In this document: positions 1 through 13,446 of the stretch, in pieces
Layout: each line of letters opens with the position of its first letter
Position numbering within the stretch: the stretch's first letter is position 1
NCBI GenBank assembly: GCA_954871525.1
Contig: OX940861.1
Location: forward strand, 36,407,201 to 36,471,200
From: Parietaria judaica
Taxonomy: Eukaryota > Streptophyta > Magnoliopsida > Rosales > Urticaceae
Length of the DNA stretch: 64,000 nt
Direction: 5' to 3'
Notes under the pieces: generated by a model
The model's database searches: none
What the model saw: only the letters and a program-made list of their open reading frames with translations
Told to the model about the DNA's origin: nothing
Position numbers and translations under genes: made by a program

Positions 1-307
1 TTATTAATTAATTTGTACGGTTGCAGTTTGTTGAATCAATACCAAATATTTAAAGGGTTAATTGCGGCATAAATACCTAACCTTTGGCCATATTCTTCGA
101 TACGTACCCAACCTCAAACAATGTAAGCGAAAGTATCTAACGTCGCACTTTTGTTGCCGACCAACTAACGTCGTTAGACACCTGCCTATGTGGATGTTAG
201 GCTGTCTCATGTGGCGTGCCACGTGGCCAAAGGTTGGGTATTTTCGCCGCCACATGGTATTTTTTTAATTTTTAATTTTTTTAATTTTTTATACATGTCA
301 AATATTA

Positions 308-1011
308 TCAAATAATTTTATAAAATATATATTTATAAATAAATATTTTTTTGTTTTTCTTATATGAGTAGTTTATAATTTTTAAATACATGATATTCAA
401 TTTTTAAAACTAAATCTTTATTGTATATGATGTCATGACAATTTTAATACTAATACTAAGGCATGATATAATTTTGAAGACATATAAATATATATTACAC
501 GATATAGATATTGTAAAAATGATTTAATATACACACATGTATCATAAACTTTGCTTCATATTGTAAAAATAAGTAAAAAAAAATATTACAAGAACAAATA
601 ATTAAAATATATTGTATGTATATGTGTGTATATTAAATAAAAATTGGGTATGTGGTTTCGAATAATTGGGTATGTGGGTATGTTATTTCACTTTAAAACA
701 AAAAATAACGCTATTAAGGTATAAGGTTAAACACAATTTTTACCAATCACTAAACTTTCGGTTTAAATTCAGTATGAACCGCATGTGATACAAAAAAAAA
801 AAAGAAGTTGTAATCATGCCTTAGTTTCATATATGTTATATGTCTTCAAAAATCATATCATGCCTTAATTTTAATATTAAAATGGCCATGATATATGATA
901 TACTATAAAGATTTAGTTTTGAAAATTTAATATCATATATTAAAAAATTAGAAATTATTCGAATAAAAATATTTTTTTATAAATATATATTTTATAAAAT
1001 TATTTGATTAT
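308..1011. repeat. Internal inverted repeat inside the Mutator-like element
   Basis: The 180-bp stretch at 308-490 recurs in inverse orientation at 830-1011, with about 340 bp between the arms. The sequence at 985-1011, continued after the solo LTR at 1780-1830, also matches the right terminal repeat at about 1905-1990. The element therefore carries an extra partial copy of its own right end. There is no gene in this segment. Confidence 0.75.
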
Positions 1012-1774
1012 TGTATAGGGGGTTTTTCACCACCCTTTTCCAGTCACAAAGACAATCATCAAATAATAAATAAAATGACAACAAATGATGAGTATCTCTG
1101 TTTTATTATGATTTCCGAAATGAGCTCGGTTTTCTTCCGTTAAATAGCTGGACAGATGAAGGATCATGAGCCTCAGATAATTCTATTACAAGATCTCTTT
1201 TTCTTGCTTTTGCTGAGTCTTTTTTCTCTCCCTTTTTTGTTCGAATCACCAACTGACCAACCTCTACAAAATGAGGCTTATCTTGCCTTTTATAGAGTTT
1301 ACAATGCTTTCCCCTTCTATCCTTCCCGCCTTTTTCCTCTTTAATCATCACTCTCTGACGTGATTTGAAGGCAGCGGGGTTTATCCTCACTTTATGTCAC
1401 TTCCGAGCATGCTCCCGTAATGGGTAGGTGCGCCGCATTAAATGCGCGTCTCGTCAGCCGTCGCTGACGCTCTCATCGAGTGGGTAGGTCGGCTTCATTA
1501 AATGCCCATCTCTTCGGCTGTCATCGGGCTCTGCATAATCATCATGACGAAGTTCCTCGTCGAATCGTGATGGGACGCTTCATCGCGACCCGCTTGCTCG
1601 CGTGGCTGCGTCCCCTCGCTGATGAACCTCCTCGGGGTATTCCTCCTCGGGGGTGTCCTTCCTCGGGGATAACTCCCTCTTCGCTGGTGAACTTCCTCGC
1701 CTCCCTCATGTCGTTTATGGACAGAACGACACGAGTTGTGTTGAGGATGGATTTGACCAAATCCGACCTTAACA
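1012..1774. mobile_element. Solo LTR nested in the Mutator-like element
   Basis: This 763-bp block starts TGTATAGG, ends CTTAACA and is flanked by the 5-bp direct repeat ATTAT at 1007-1011 and 1775-1779. It is clearly richer in GC than the surrounding DNA. Removing it together with one ATTAT joins 1011 to 1780 and recreates a sequence that matches the host element's right terminal repeat. It carries no primer-binding site, polypurine tract or pol gene, so it is the product of recombination between two LTRs. The superfamily cannot be told from the LTR alone. Confidence 0.82.
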
Positions 1775-2513
1775 ATTATATTTGACATATGTAAAAAAAA
1801 TTAAAAATATGTGCCATGGGAAAGATTTTTTTTAAATAAATTAAAACTATAATTTTTAAGGAATGATTTGATTATTTGATTATTTTAAAAAAATAAAACA
1901 TATTCTTTATAAATACATATTTTATATAATTATTTGATTATATTTGATATGTGTAAAAAAAAAACTAAAACATATGGTCCAATGGGAATAAAAAAATAAA
2001 AAATTAAGAAAATTGAAAAAAATTGAAAAGTAACACCTGGCGGCAAAAGTACCCAATCTTTGGCCACATGGCGGCTTGTGCCACGTGACAGGCCACATGA
2101 GACAGCCTAACGGCCACGTAGGCAAGTCTCTAACGGCATTAGTTGGTCGACAACAAAAGTGCAACGTTAGGTACTTTCGTCTACATTGTTTGAGGTTGGG
2201 TACCTATCGGAGAATATGGCTAAAGATTGAGTATTTTCACTGCAATTAACCCATATTTAAATAATAAATGATGATGACTATCATCTTATTATAAGCTTAA
2301 GACATTAAATTAGCTTTTACAGTCAGACATTTAATAAAATATTTAGTTCTAAAAAAAGAAAAGAAAAAGCAGGCACACACACCCACCCACATGCAACCAA
2401 CCAAAAGGGATCGAATTTAGCCAAAAATTAAATAAAAATAAAATCATGGAATAATGAGTAGGAGAGCACGATACCAAAATGGACCTGCGCAGCAGGGAGC
2501 CAAAACCACTCCG

Positions 2514-2522
2514 AAAATATCT
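2514..2522 (+). promoter_or_regulatory. Evening element (exact match)
   Basis: The sequence AAAATATCT is an exact match to the plant evening element, bound by CCA1/LHY/RVE factors and typical of genes expressed late in the day. It lies about 1.6 kb upstream of the GIGANTEA start codon. GIGANTEA is itself evening-phased in Arabidopsis, so the site makes sense, but a single 9-mer in AT-rich DNA can also occur by chance. Confidence 0.45.
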
Positions 2523-3474
2523 AGGACTTGCGTGGGTCCCACTTCCCAATACTAAACTTGCCTTTTCTTAACGTAGATGTAGTAAGTAGTAAAGTAATTA
2601 GGAATTATTTGGCCAAATAAAAGAATAACTTGGAATTAGCCATTAAATAAAAGAGTAATGCCGAGCCTAATTAAATTTTACACTTTACATTTGTTTTGTG
2701 CTCTACAAATTTACAGACCTTGTTTGAATATATCTAGTAATGCGAGAGTGCAATGTAACTTTAGCCGATAGTGTCAACTCATTAAAAAAAAGAACTTTTT
2801 TATTTATTATTTTTTTCTTTTAAAAGTAAGTGTATCAAGATTAAAAGAATACATACATATATAAATAAATTTGTATTTTCTCTCTAGGAAAAATCACATT
2901 TTAAAGCTCTTCATAAAAAAATAAATTAACAGCTCTAATATAATTAATATACGGAACCGAGAAGATTCAATTTTTACGAGAATATTGAAGAGTTACTTAT
3001 AGATATACTAATATATTATATATATTTTTTGTAAGATTTAAAAAACTTACTTTGCCGATATGGTTTTATGATTTATCTGTGTACTGATATAACCAAAAAA
3101 ATATATCAATGAGATTTTTATAAAATAATAATATTTAAAATACTTGATATAAATAATGAATATTTAATACCACACGTAACGAGGGAAGACTAAGAAATGA
3201 CTTGCCCACGTAGGAAATAGTTACAATTATATTGTTAAAAAAATGGTTAGGAATTTAATATTTTATAAAAGTTAAATTTTAAAGAAGTATTTTAAAATAT
3301 TTAAAATTAAAAAAAGAAAAGATACTAGATTTGGAATCAAAATAGTTCTCTATTATTACTTAACTTATATATAGTCAATTTACTTTTATAGAAATTAATT
3401 TAACACCATGCATGCATATACATGGATGCATGTATGTATGGCATTGGCGTTGGCGATAGAAGTGTCCGAAGTGC

Positions 3475-3518
3475 CACGTGGACCCCATTAGGCGAGAGGA
3501 AAATATCAATGCCACGTG
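3475..3518. promoter_or_regulatory. Two G-boxes flanking an evening-like element
   Basis: CACGTG occurs at 3475-3480 and again at 3513-3518. Between them, at 3500-3508, lies AAAATATCA, one base away from the evening element. The cluster sits about 50 bp upstream of a CT-rich tract (3563-3630) that looks like the start of the GIGANTEA 5' leader. Known plant clock and light genes combine G-boxes (bHLH/bZIP sites) with evening elements in their core promoters, so this is a plausible core promoter module. Confidence 0.6.
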
Positions 3519-3559
3519 TGCAATCAATCTTGTGAGAGATCAACTGGGAGGCCTTGTAA

Positions 3560-4092
3560 AGATCTTCTCTCTCTCTCTCTCTGCCAAATACTTCACACAC
3601 ATTCCTCTCTCTTTCTCTCTCTAAGAAAACCTAACAATATCGATTTTTTCGCTCCAATTTCTGAAGCTTTTCCATCGCCAAATTCAGCTTCAGCTTTCGC
3701 TCATACCACAACCAGGTATCATCTGATTTTATTTTATTTTTTGGATTTTTTTGTTATTTTAGCTTCATTTCTTACCAGTTTGCTGATGAATCCATGGCTT
3801 GTAGTACAGAAATCAGAGGGATTGAGGGTTGTTGAGAGGCTCGGTGGTGGTGGTTCGGAGCCGAGACTAGAAGTGAAGCCGAGGGATTTATCGTGAATAT
3901 TCTTAATTTTGTCTTCAAATTATTCATTACTGCAATTTTTTATTTTTTTTATTTTTCCGAGCTGTGGGAGATTTGGACCCGGGGGTGTTGGGTTTGGGGA
4001 TGTTGAATTACCAAATTTGGATTCTTGATTGGTAGCGGATTGGGGAGTTTCGTAGTTGGGGAGAGGGGCTGAAAGGTCTTTTTGCCGCGCCG
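3560..4092 (+). other. Probable 5' leader of GIGANTEA, with an intron
   Basis: A run of CTCTCT from about 3563 is typical of plant 5' untranslated leaders. A good donor site (CAG|GTATC) ends a probable non-coding exon at 3715. GIGANTEA genes in other plants also have an intron in the leader. The acceptor before the start codon at 4093 was not identified. The leader position is inferred, not demonstrated. Confidence 0.45.
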
Positions 4093-7000
4093 ATGGCCGA
4101 GACCCGGGAGAGATGGACTGATCGTCTTCAGTACTCTTCGTTGTTCTGTCCTCCTTCGCAAGAAGGGCAGCAAAGAAAGGTAATGATTCGATCATAACAC
4201 GGATTCGAAGCCAGATAGCTTTCGATTGATTGAATTGAGGATATGATATCTATTCAAACCTCTAGTCTTATTAGGCTTGTTTAGATGAATGAATATAAGA
4301 TCAGAAATGAACCATCGTTAAGTTTCCCTTATTGGGTCCTTTCGAGGATTTAATTTATGCACATAGACCTGTGAATTCCGATACGTACTAGATAGTTTTC
4401 GGGACTATGAATATGATATCGATTCGACCATCTGGTCTTATTAGGTCTATTGAGATGAATGAACAAAGGATAAGCAATGAATGATTGTTAAGTTTTTCTG
4501 GTTAAGTCCTTTTGAGGATTGAATTTAGATGGGTAGATTTGTAAATCCCGACTTGGTCTTTAGCATCGTTAGAGTCTCGAAGCATCCATATCTAGTGATA
4601 GGCGTTTGGAAATGTATAGATTGGCTTCATGCGTGTAGATAAGTTCTTCATAGTCGTTTAAAGAGGCTTGTCCCTATGTTTCGGTTGTGTTCAATGATAA
4701 CGTTATGAAAATACCCATATGTTTCGGTTGTCTTCAATGATAACGTTATGAAAATATTTTTGGGGGCTTTAGGATCATAGTGGAGACTTTTTGTTTGTAC
4801 AAATCGTTGTTTGGTTATGAATTCTGATAATCTAATGTCAACAAGTGTTCGTATACATGGTCTAGTCTAGTCGACTCTGTTTCTGAACCGCGTTTCATGT
4901 TTAGGCTCAAGTTATTGCCTATGTGGACTACTTTGCTCAGTTCACATCTGAGCAATTCCCTGATGATATTGCCGAGGTATGTCTCTCTCTTGCGGAGAAC
5001 TTGAAAACAAAGCTTCTAATTCCTTTTCGAATTGCATAAGATCTGTAAGAATTTTTATCTGATGTTTCACTGACGTTTCTGTTTTGGCAGCTTATTCGGA
5101 ACCGTTATCCGACAAAGGAGCACCGTCTTTTCGATGATGTTTTGGGTACTTGTTTAACATTGACACCATATTAACGAGCCGACATGCTCCTTTTTACTTT
5201 TTAGTAACTTCTTGATGTTTTAAATTCTTCCAGCGACATTTGTGCTTCATCATCCAGAGCATGGTCATGCCGTCGTTCTTCCAATTATTTCCTGTATCAT
5301 CGATGGCACACTTGTGTACGATAGATCCACTCCACCATTTGTATCCCTCATATCCTTAGTTTGCCCGAGCAGCGAGGTTAGTTTTCTCCTTTTTCTTTTA
5401 ATTTTTTCTTTCATCATCTTCATCATTTTCAAACAATCGTGACAAACTTGTTTCTTTTCCTCAGCATGAGTATTCTGAGCAATGGGCTCTCGCTTGTGGG
5501 GAAATTTTGAGAATTCTAACTCATTACAATCGCCCGATATACAAAGTAGAACAACAGAACAGTGAAACAGAAAGAAGCAGTAGTGGAAGTCACGCGACGA
5601 CAAGTGACGGTGAATCCTCGTCCTCAACATCCGTGTCTCAACAGGAGAGGAAACCCATAAGGCCTTTGTCTCCTTGGATTACGGATATATTGCTCGCTGC
5701 TCCTCTGGGAATCAGAAGTGATTATTTCCGTTGGTAAGTTGAATTTATAATTACCTTTGTTATGGGCAGAGTTAATGTTATTTTGATTGACATGATAAGT
5801 AAACTTTGAGAAGACAGTTTTTTCTAAGCTCAATTTACTATGAAGAAAGAACGTTGTACATCTTTTCTTCCACCTAATTATAGGTAATTTTGCCGCAAAC
5901 ATCCCTTCTTAAAAAGAACGCGTTGAAATTGATAGTAACTTGTACCCGAGCCTTTTCTTTTTTTCCCTCCCAAATATATTTTTAATACTTTTCTTGAACT
6001 TTTGTACTAAACTGGAAGAATGTGCATTAACAGGTGTAGTGGTGTTATGGGTAAATATGCCGCTGGAGAGCTAAAGCCACCTATAACTGGTAAGCGGAGC
6101 CCTTCTAGGTTGATGTCAAATTAGTGTTTAATATTGATTCCTAAAGTCATGGAAATAATAAGATAAAAAATAATAAACTAAATTCGATGTAGTATAAAAC
6201 TACAATAAATGATGCATTTTTCTACCTAACAATATATTTCAATCTTATTTCAGCATCTCGTGGATCTGGAAAGCATCCTCAGCTAATACCTTCGACTCCA
6301 AGGTGGGCCGTAGCCAATGGCGCAGGCGTAATATTGAGTGTGTGTGACGAGGAAGTTGCTCGCTATGAAACTGCCACTTTAACAGCTGTCGCCGTCCCAG
6401 CGCTTCTACTTCCTCCTCCGACTACAGCCTTGGATGAACATCTCGTTGCTGGGTTGCCAGCTCTTGAGCCATATGCACGACTATTTCATAGGTCACGAAA
6501 AGCTCCTATTCTTTAAAATAATTATTTTTGTTTTTGGAATTGTTTTTGGCATCATCACCCCTAAGCTAGTTTTAGTTTGTAGAATAGCACAAACACTCCT
6601 TGAATTAGAAGACTAGTTTCGGATAAAAATACTAAAACACCCTTTTAGTTTTTAGGTGAGGTCAGTTTCTGTATAAAAAAGTTTAACAGCTTAGACGGCA
6701 ATGTGGCTCTGAACAACTAAATTATGTTACAAATTAAGGGGATATTTGCACACTAATGGGATGAACTGACGGGCATTGGTGTTATTTTTTTTTTTTTTTG
6801 GAATTTGCTGAATACACTTGTTCAATAATAATCACATGGGGATACTTACAACTTAATACTCTAAATATAATTTAAACCAATTCCTCGAATACAATTACTA
6901 AATACATATTAGAAGCACTATTAAGTATTTGCGTTGTCATTAGACTCGATGAGTAATTATTAATTATGATTTCTTCTGTTAGGTATTATGCCATTGCCAC

Positions 7001-10000
7001 GCCAAGTGCCACACAGAGACTTCTTGTCGGGCTTCTAGAAGCTCCCCCATCATGGGCTCCAGATGCGCTTGATGCTGCTGTGCAACTTGTGGAGCTCCTT
7101 CGGGCTGCTGAAGACTATGCATCCGGAATTAGGGTAATTACTGCAAGTCTTTCCAAATGAGAATCATGCCATTGGTGCAAAATCTCTCCCATTAGCCAAT
7201 TTGAATTGGTTTTATAATGTTTTCGTCAGTTAGGTGATTCTTTTGGATGCAAAGTGCATTTTTTTTAGCCTTCTTAGCCAATTAACTTGGTTTATGGTTT
7301 ATCATACCTTGGTTTTACTGTTCTTTGTAAGAGCTTTTTTGACATATTATGCTATACACATATATGCATTTGAATCTGCAGTAGAATCGATAAGTATCAC
7401 TTGATTAGCAACTTACTGCGATAGCATTTTCTTTTTATGTGTTAGCAGCTTCCCAGAAACTGGATGCATTTGCATTTTCTGCGAGCGATCGGGACCGCGA
7501 TGTCCATGCGAGCCGGCATAGCAGCTGATGCAGCTGCAGCTTTGTTATTCCGTGTCCTCTCACAGCCGGCGTTGCTATTTCCTCCTCTAAGGCAGGTCGA
7601 GGGAGTTGACGTTCAGCACGACCCTTTAGGAGGTTATATTTCATCCTATAGAAAACAGGTATATATCGGAAAAAAAGTTTTATTCATTGTTTGTTTGTTG
7701 GTATTCATTTTCGAGTTCTATGCTCACTCTTTCCAAGACGCATGGACAATCCTTCATGAAAAACAAAACCAATAACCGGTAGAAAAAACCCAATCAAATT
7801 TCGACCAAAATAACCGAATATTCTTTTTAGTCTGGCTTACCAAAAGAAGGTTAAGGGTTAGCCGGAATGACTTATCACAATGGATCATTTATCGGTTAGG
7901 GTTTTTGGTACAACCGAATGGCTTAGTGATTTTTACAAATATAGTTAAAGTATACATTACCATATATATTTATTATGTTATTTTATGGCATTGTTATTAC
8001 CTTGTTATTTTCAAGCTTTTTAAAAAAAAGATTACTGACAAATATGTTTTAAACTGTTTATACCTAGTTTAACCATCTTAACCTGCTTTGGCAGCCGAGA
8101 AAACAATTTTTTAACTGAACTGAACCGATTACCCGCAAATTAATAAAACCAAATTTCCGGGTTTTGGTTATAACTTTCTTATAACCAAAGTTCGTCTAGG
8201 AAACATGGTCATAACTGATCTGATCCTGTTTCCGCCCTTTCATGCAAGAAGCATATAACACCATAGCGCAATTGTATTAAATTTTTTGAAGCTAACACAA
8301 TCATCACTGCGCTTTACTCAGATAGAAGTTCCGGCGGCCGAAGCAACAATAGAAGCTACTGCCCAAGGAATTGCATCGATGCTTTGTGCCCATGGGCCCG
8401 ATGTTGAATGGCGAATCTGCACAATCTGGGAAGCTGCTTATGGTTTAATCCCTTTGAGCTCTTCAGCCGTTGATCTTCCCGAGATCATTGTAGCCACTCC
8501 GCTGCAGCCACCTGTCCTGTCCTGGAATCTATACATACCTCTCCTTAAGGTCTTGGAATATCTTCCCCGAGGAAGCCCGTCTGAAGCGTGCCTCATGAAG
8601 ATCTTTGTTGCCACAGTGGAAGCGATTCTTCAGAGAACATTCCCACCAGAGTACTCAATGGAACACAACCGAAAAACCAGATCCTCTTCTGTAGGCTCCG
8701 CGTCGAAAAACCTCGCTGTTGCAGAGCTTCGAACGATGGTTCATTCACTCTTCTTAGAATCGTGTGCCTCGGTGGAACTCGCATCACGCCTCTTGTTTGT
8801 TGTGTTAACCGTATGTGTCAGCCATGAAGCCGAGTGTAAGGGAAAGAAGAGACCGAGAGTGGAAGAAATTTACCAATCTGATGAAATAACAGAGGAAGTA
8901 ATCCGAACCAGAAGGAAGAAGAAACAAGGTCCGGTCGCCGCATTTGACTCTTACGTTCTTGCTGCTGTCTGTGCCCTTGCCTGTGAGCTGCAACTATTCC
9001 CGTTTGTGGCAAAGGCGGCAAATCATTCCCTTTCGAAAGAGAGAAAGAATGATGGTAAACTCGTCAAAGTCAACGGAACTACGAACGAGTTTCAAAATAG
9101 TATTGATTCAGCAATCTCTCACACACGAAGAATCTTATCCATTTTAGAAGCACTTTTCTCTCTTGAGCCCTCTTCTCTTGGCACTTCTTGGAATTATAGC
9201 TCAGTGGAGATAGTGGCTGCAGCGATGGTTGCAGCTCACATTTCTGATCTATTTAGACGGTCCAAAGCTTGCATGCATGCCCTTTCGGTTCTAATGAGGT
9301 GCAAATTGGATAGCGAAATATACACGAGGGCTTCATCGCTGTACAATCTCATTGATATTCACAGCAAAGTAGTAGCTTCCATAGTAAATAAGGCTGAGCC
9401 TCTCGAAGCACATATCATTCGTAGACCGGTTTCCAATGGCAAGAAACAGAACCATCACGTAAATGGTAGGGTTCTAGATTCTGGGCAACCATCTTTCCCT
9501 CAGTGCAAGGATACCGCTGATTCGGAATCAAATAAAGTGTGTAGTTCTTTGGGTAAAGGTATTGCAAACTTTCCTCTCGATGCCTCGGATTTAGCCAACT
9601 TCCTTACCAAAGACAGGCAAATAGGGTTTAGTTGCAGTGCACAAGTTTTTCTCGGGTCCATGCTTTCGGAGAAACAAGAGCTATGTTTCTCCGTGGTGTC
9701 ACTTCTGTGGTACAAGTTGATTTCGGCTCCAGAAACGAAGCCTAGTGCAGAAAGCACTTCTGCTCAGCAAGGATGGCGACAGGTACATTGAACACAACAT
9801 GTCATTCTTCAAAAAATTGATTCTTATATATAAAGGGTCCGATTCAAATCGAATAAGGATCAAAACTGAAACTATGCAAGTATTGAGCTCTAAAAATCCA
9901 CATTTATTTATGTCTACTATTTTTAATATGCTAGCCATTTATTCATGTTTAAATATGTTTAAGGGTGTGTCATTAGATTTTAGTGTGGGTCCGGCCCATT

Positions 10001-11731
10001 AGATTGCAATGATTTGTCTAATTAAGGGGCACTAATTCAATGAGAAGGGAAGCCAAAAATATTTTCCTAAATTTAGTTAACTTGGTCTCTCTATAGGATA
10101 GAGGGACTAGGTATGTTAGAAGTGGGTCTTGGCTTTTGGTTCATAACGCAAATATATTCATATTATTAAATATAATATATTTTATCTTATTGTAGTCATA
10201 ACAGAGATTACTAAAAATCGTCGCCTGCATGTGTTTGTAGGTAGTTGATGCATTATGCAATGTCGTATCAGCATCCCCAGCAAAGGCAGCCACGGCAATT
10301 GTTCTTCAGGTCCGAATCCGTTCACCTTTTACTTCTCAGATATAAAATAGTAATCAATGAAATCGATAATCTCATTTGCTTAGTTGCTTCATATTTGTGT
10401 TCATCAGGCTGAGAGAGATCTGCAGCCTTGGATTGCAAAAGACGACGGGCAGAAGATATGGAGAATTAATCAGCGGATCGTTAAATTGATCGTGGAGCTG
10501 ATGAGAAATCACGATAACCTGGAATCGTTGGTGATCTTAGCAAGTGCTTCAGATCTTCTTCTTCGTGCCACCGATGGGATGCTTGTTGATGGTGAAGCTT
10601 GCACTTTGCCCCAGCTCGAGGTACCATTTTTGCTGTTTTTCTTTCCATTCTTGCCCCTTATTGACTAGCAAAATATAGCAAGTCCACAATCATGTCTTCC
10701 ATTGTTTTTAATTTTGTGAAATTATGTCAAACCGGTTTTGTAGTATAGTAATTAATTAGGTCCCGTCTAAGAACGTCGGAAATCATATGCGTCTATAGTT
10801 GCTTGAAATCTTAAGACGACTTTCTTATTGATGATTCATGGTTGATTTACACGAACATGGCAGCTTCTAGAAGCAACAGCAAGCGCGGTTCAGCCAGTGC
10901 TAGATTTGGGAGAATCCGGGTTTGCCGTTGCAGATGGCCTCGCTAACTTGTTGAAGGTAAAAAGCTCCCCATCATTCTTGTTTAAGATCGTATGCTTGCT
11001 TAGTAAATGTTATAAGACGCAGAAGATATTGGGAACCAAAACTTATTCCACATGATACATCAATATTTTAATTTTAAAAAAAAAAATCGATACTTTTTTT
11101 CTGCAATTACGCCTCAACTGTGCACAAACATATGCTCATCTGAAAATTTTATTCGAATTTTCTGTTTATTTCGTTAAATTTAACACAATGAACATGCATA
11201 TTTTTAGGGGTCTTTTTGTCATTTTTGCGCTATCACTTAACTCAGTTTCTCTATACAATTATAACTCTAAATACATTAGATTAATTTCTGTCAACTCAAT
11301 CAAAAAAATGATATTAAGAAGACATTGTGACAAATGAATTAGGACAAAAATGATATGAAAAAAGGTACCCCTAAAAGAATACGCATGGGAACTAATTTCT
11401 CATGCTTCCAAACTTTTTTTGGTTTTTGCAGTGCCGTCTTCCGGCGACCACGCAATGCCTCTCCCACCCGAGCGCGCACGTGCGAGCGTTGAGCACGTCA
11501 GTGCTGCGCGACATCCTCCACACCGGCCCCATCAAAGCCAACACCAAGTCTGTCAAAATCAACGGTTCGTTAGGCCCGTCGTATCAGTACTTCAAGCCCG
11601 ACGACAACGACTGGCTCGCTGATGTGGAGAAGTGCTTGCGCTGGGAAGCGCACAGCCGACTCGCTGCCGGAATGCCCGTCAAATTCCTGACCGCCGCCGC
11701 CAAGGAGTTGGGCTGCCATTTCTCGGTATGA
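4093..11731 (+). CDS. GI: GIGANTEA, circadian clock and photoperiodic flowering regulator
   Basis: Fourteen coding exons assemble to an open 1138-residue protein: 4093-4179, 4905-4976, 5091-5145, 5234-5376, 5465-5733, 6034-6089, 6254-6491, 6983-7133, 7449-7658, 8322-9782, 10241-10309, 10408-10620, 10864-10956 and 11432-11731. All borders are GT..AG and the phases fit. Arabidopsis GI has 1173 residues. Near-invariant blocks are visible, such as HHPEHGHAV (exon 4), RPLSPWITDILLAAPLGIRS (exon 5), EHLVAGLPALEPYARLFHR (exon 7) and EVPAAEATIEATAQGIASML (start of exon 10). Basic clusters KGKKRPR and RTRRKKK around residues 600-635 look like nuclear localisation signals. GI is a plant-specific nuclear and cytosolic scaffold that, with blue-light receptors such as FKF1 and ZTL, controls CONSTANS expression and clock protein turnover. 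No lesion is seen. Confidence 0.97.
4230..4755 (+). repeat. Diverged tandem duplications in GIGANTEA intron 1
   Basis: About 165 bp beginning near 4240 recur, diverged, beginning near 4408; both copies share a TATGATATC block, a GTCTTATTAGG block and a GATGAATGAA block. Further on, a 41-bp unit containing CAATGATAACGTTATGAAAAT is duplicated head to tail at about 4677-4757 with a single visible difference. Both lie wholly inside intron 1 and do not touch coding sequence. Confidence 0.7.
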
Positions 11732-13446
11732 CATTTAATTGTAGAGTTTATTTCTTGGACTTGCGTAGACAAGATATTGCCTTGAGCTTGAACAACACTT
11801 GTTTGAAAGGACGTAAATATTCATTCCATTCCATCTATACACTGTAACGGAACTTATCAGACTTTTTTTTTTTTTGTGCATTGATATTTTGAATATTCAA
11901 CGATTATAATTTTTTATTTTGCAGGGCCAATGATAAACAAAATATTTTAGGGTGCTAAATGTATTACTCATTGATATGAAAAAGGGTTAATAGCGGCAAA
12001 TGTACTACAGTTGGGGAGGTATAAACTCAAATTTTTATTTTTTAGTGGTAAATGTAGTGTGAGCTTGGACTCGGTCAATCCACTTTCCCTTTTAACAACT
12101 AGAATTTTTGTTGTCCTTTTCCCCCTCTTTTTTTTCTCATGCATCCACTTTGAATTCGCGGGGATGAAAATCAAAATAACAAATTAAGTAAGAAAGATAA
12201 ATTTTTTGTAAAAAGTATTTTGATTGTGGCGTGTCGAACTGAATTGAGATCATGGTCATTTTACAGATGAAATGAGAAGAAAAAAAGAATAAAATTTTGT
12301 AATGTTCACTATGAATTTTGATCGTTTTAGCTAGCATTCGAATTTCAAGAGCAAATTCCGTTAATGTAGAGACTAGAGAGCACTCATTTAATTGCAATCG
12401 TTTTCAACCTCTCGACGCTTACACAATCAATAACAATGAACATCTTACAAGTAGGAGTAGCAGGAATAACGTTGAACATCTTATTACTTGAGCTCCGCGC
12501 GGTGGCGAGAAAATATCGTAATTAAATATAAATGGAAGATTGTATAAATTAATTCTATAAACGGTGCGTTGTAATTGAAGATATTATATCCAAACCGATC
12601 TCAAAAATCGTTGATTTATTTAGGTACATGGTAACCTTTGTTTGTTAAAGGGTTCGACAGTCGACACTTTGGCATCTCCGACATTGTAGCTGGCAGAAGG
12701 ACGGGTGAAGATGACGAGTTGAAGAGGAGTTTATATTCATTTCTCTCAAGTTATTAGTATTCAATATTCATTCGATATTCATTTATCTTAAATATACGTT
12801 TAGATCTAGAGCACATGAGTTATCTTTTGATTAAAAAAATATGATAACTCTAAAAAATTAGGAAACATGTAATTCTTGATTTGTAGTGTGCCATGTCATG
12901 TTGGAAAGATTTTACTTTTATATATATAGATTAGAATGATAGAGTAACAATACTATTGCACTGGCGAGAAACATACGTAATTTCCATTAAAAAAAGGAGA
13001 AGAAACATATGCAATTTATATTTAAGAAGTGACATATTTTTAAGGCATAACTGCATATCTAGAAATGTGTTGAATTGATTGAAAAAGTAATGATTTAATT
13101 CAATTGAAAAACCAAATATTTCGATAGAATAGTAAGTAGATCACGAGATGGTCCGAATAGAGTTGCTGGGAGTACGTCATCTTGAGGATGCAAAGATTGA
13201 GAAGCATATGAAGTTGCTGCACTTAGAGTAATCGACATTCTTTTCTTCATTTAATTAAATGATACATCTAAACATTGTAATTAATTAAAATTAACGATCA
13301 CAATTACAATTAAACAAATACATCCATCCAACTAAACGCAATAACAAGGATTAAGTTGTGTAAAGATAAAGCAAAGCAGGGTTCGTCTCTCTGGCTCTGT
13401 GTAGTCACACATATTATCATTATCAAGAACAATACACCTATGACCT
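11732..13446. other. Intergenic stretch downstream of GIGANTEA
   Basis: The first hundred or so bases are the probable 3' untranslated region. At 11984 the sequence GGGTTAATAGCGGC resembles the terminal sequence of the Mutator-like element at the window start, so a relic of that family may lie at about 11984-12105. A short open stretch at about 13145-13230 ends in a stop but is not recognised. I see no other feature in this AT-rich region. Confidence 0.5.

Larger units (their letters stand above)
55..2252. mobile_element. Non-autonomous Mutator-like element with long terminal inverted repeats
   Basis: The two ends are long inverted repeats. The left end starts GGGTTAATTGC at 55 and the right end finishes GCAATTAACCC at 2252. 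Similarity continues inward for about 330 bp on each side, roughly 55-390 against 1862-2252. A perfect 9-bp direct repeat, ATATTTAAA, flanks the element at 46-54 and 2253-2261. A 9-bp target duplication with long inverted repeats is the signature of Mutator-like elements. No transposase is present, so it depends on an enzyme supplied elsewhere. The interior is AT-rich and contains a nested solo LTR. A second inverted pair (308-490 against 830-1011) shows that part of the right end has been duplicated inside. Confidence 0.9.
2262..3559. other. Intergenic DNA and promoter of GIGANTEA
   Basis: No coding sequence is evident in this AT-rich stretch. About 2675-2790 holds a diverged 3' half of the SINE family described below, in plus orientation with a poly(A) tail. 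The rest serves as upstream sequence of the GIGANTEA gene; its candidate clock sites are listed separately. Confidence 0.6.

Noticed and set aside
13145..13230. Short open stretch reading ELLGVRHLEDAKIEKHMKLL
   Set aside because: Too short, no start or acceptor that convinces, and no known family.
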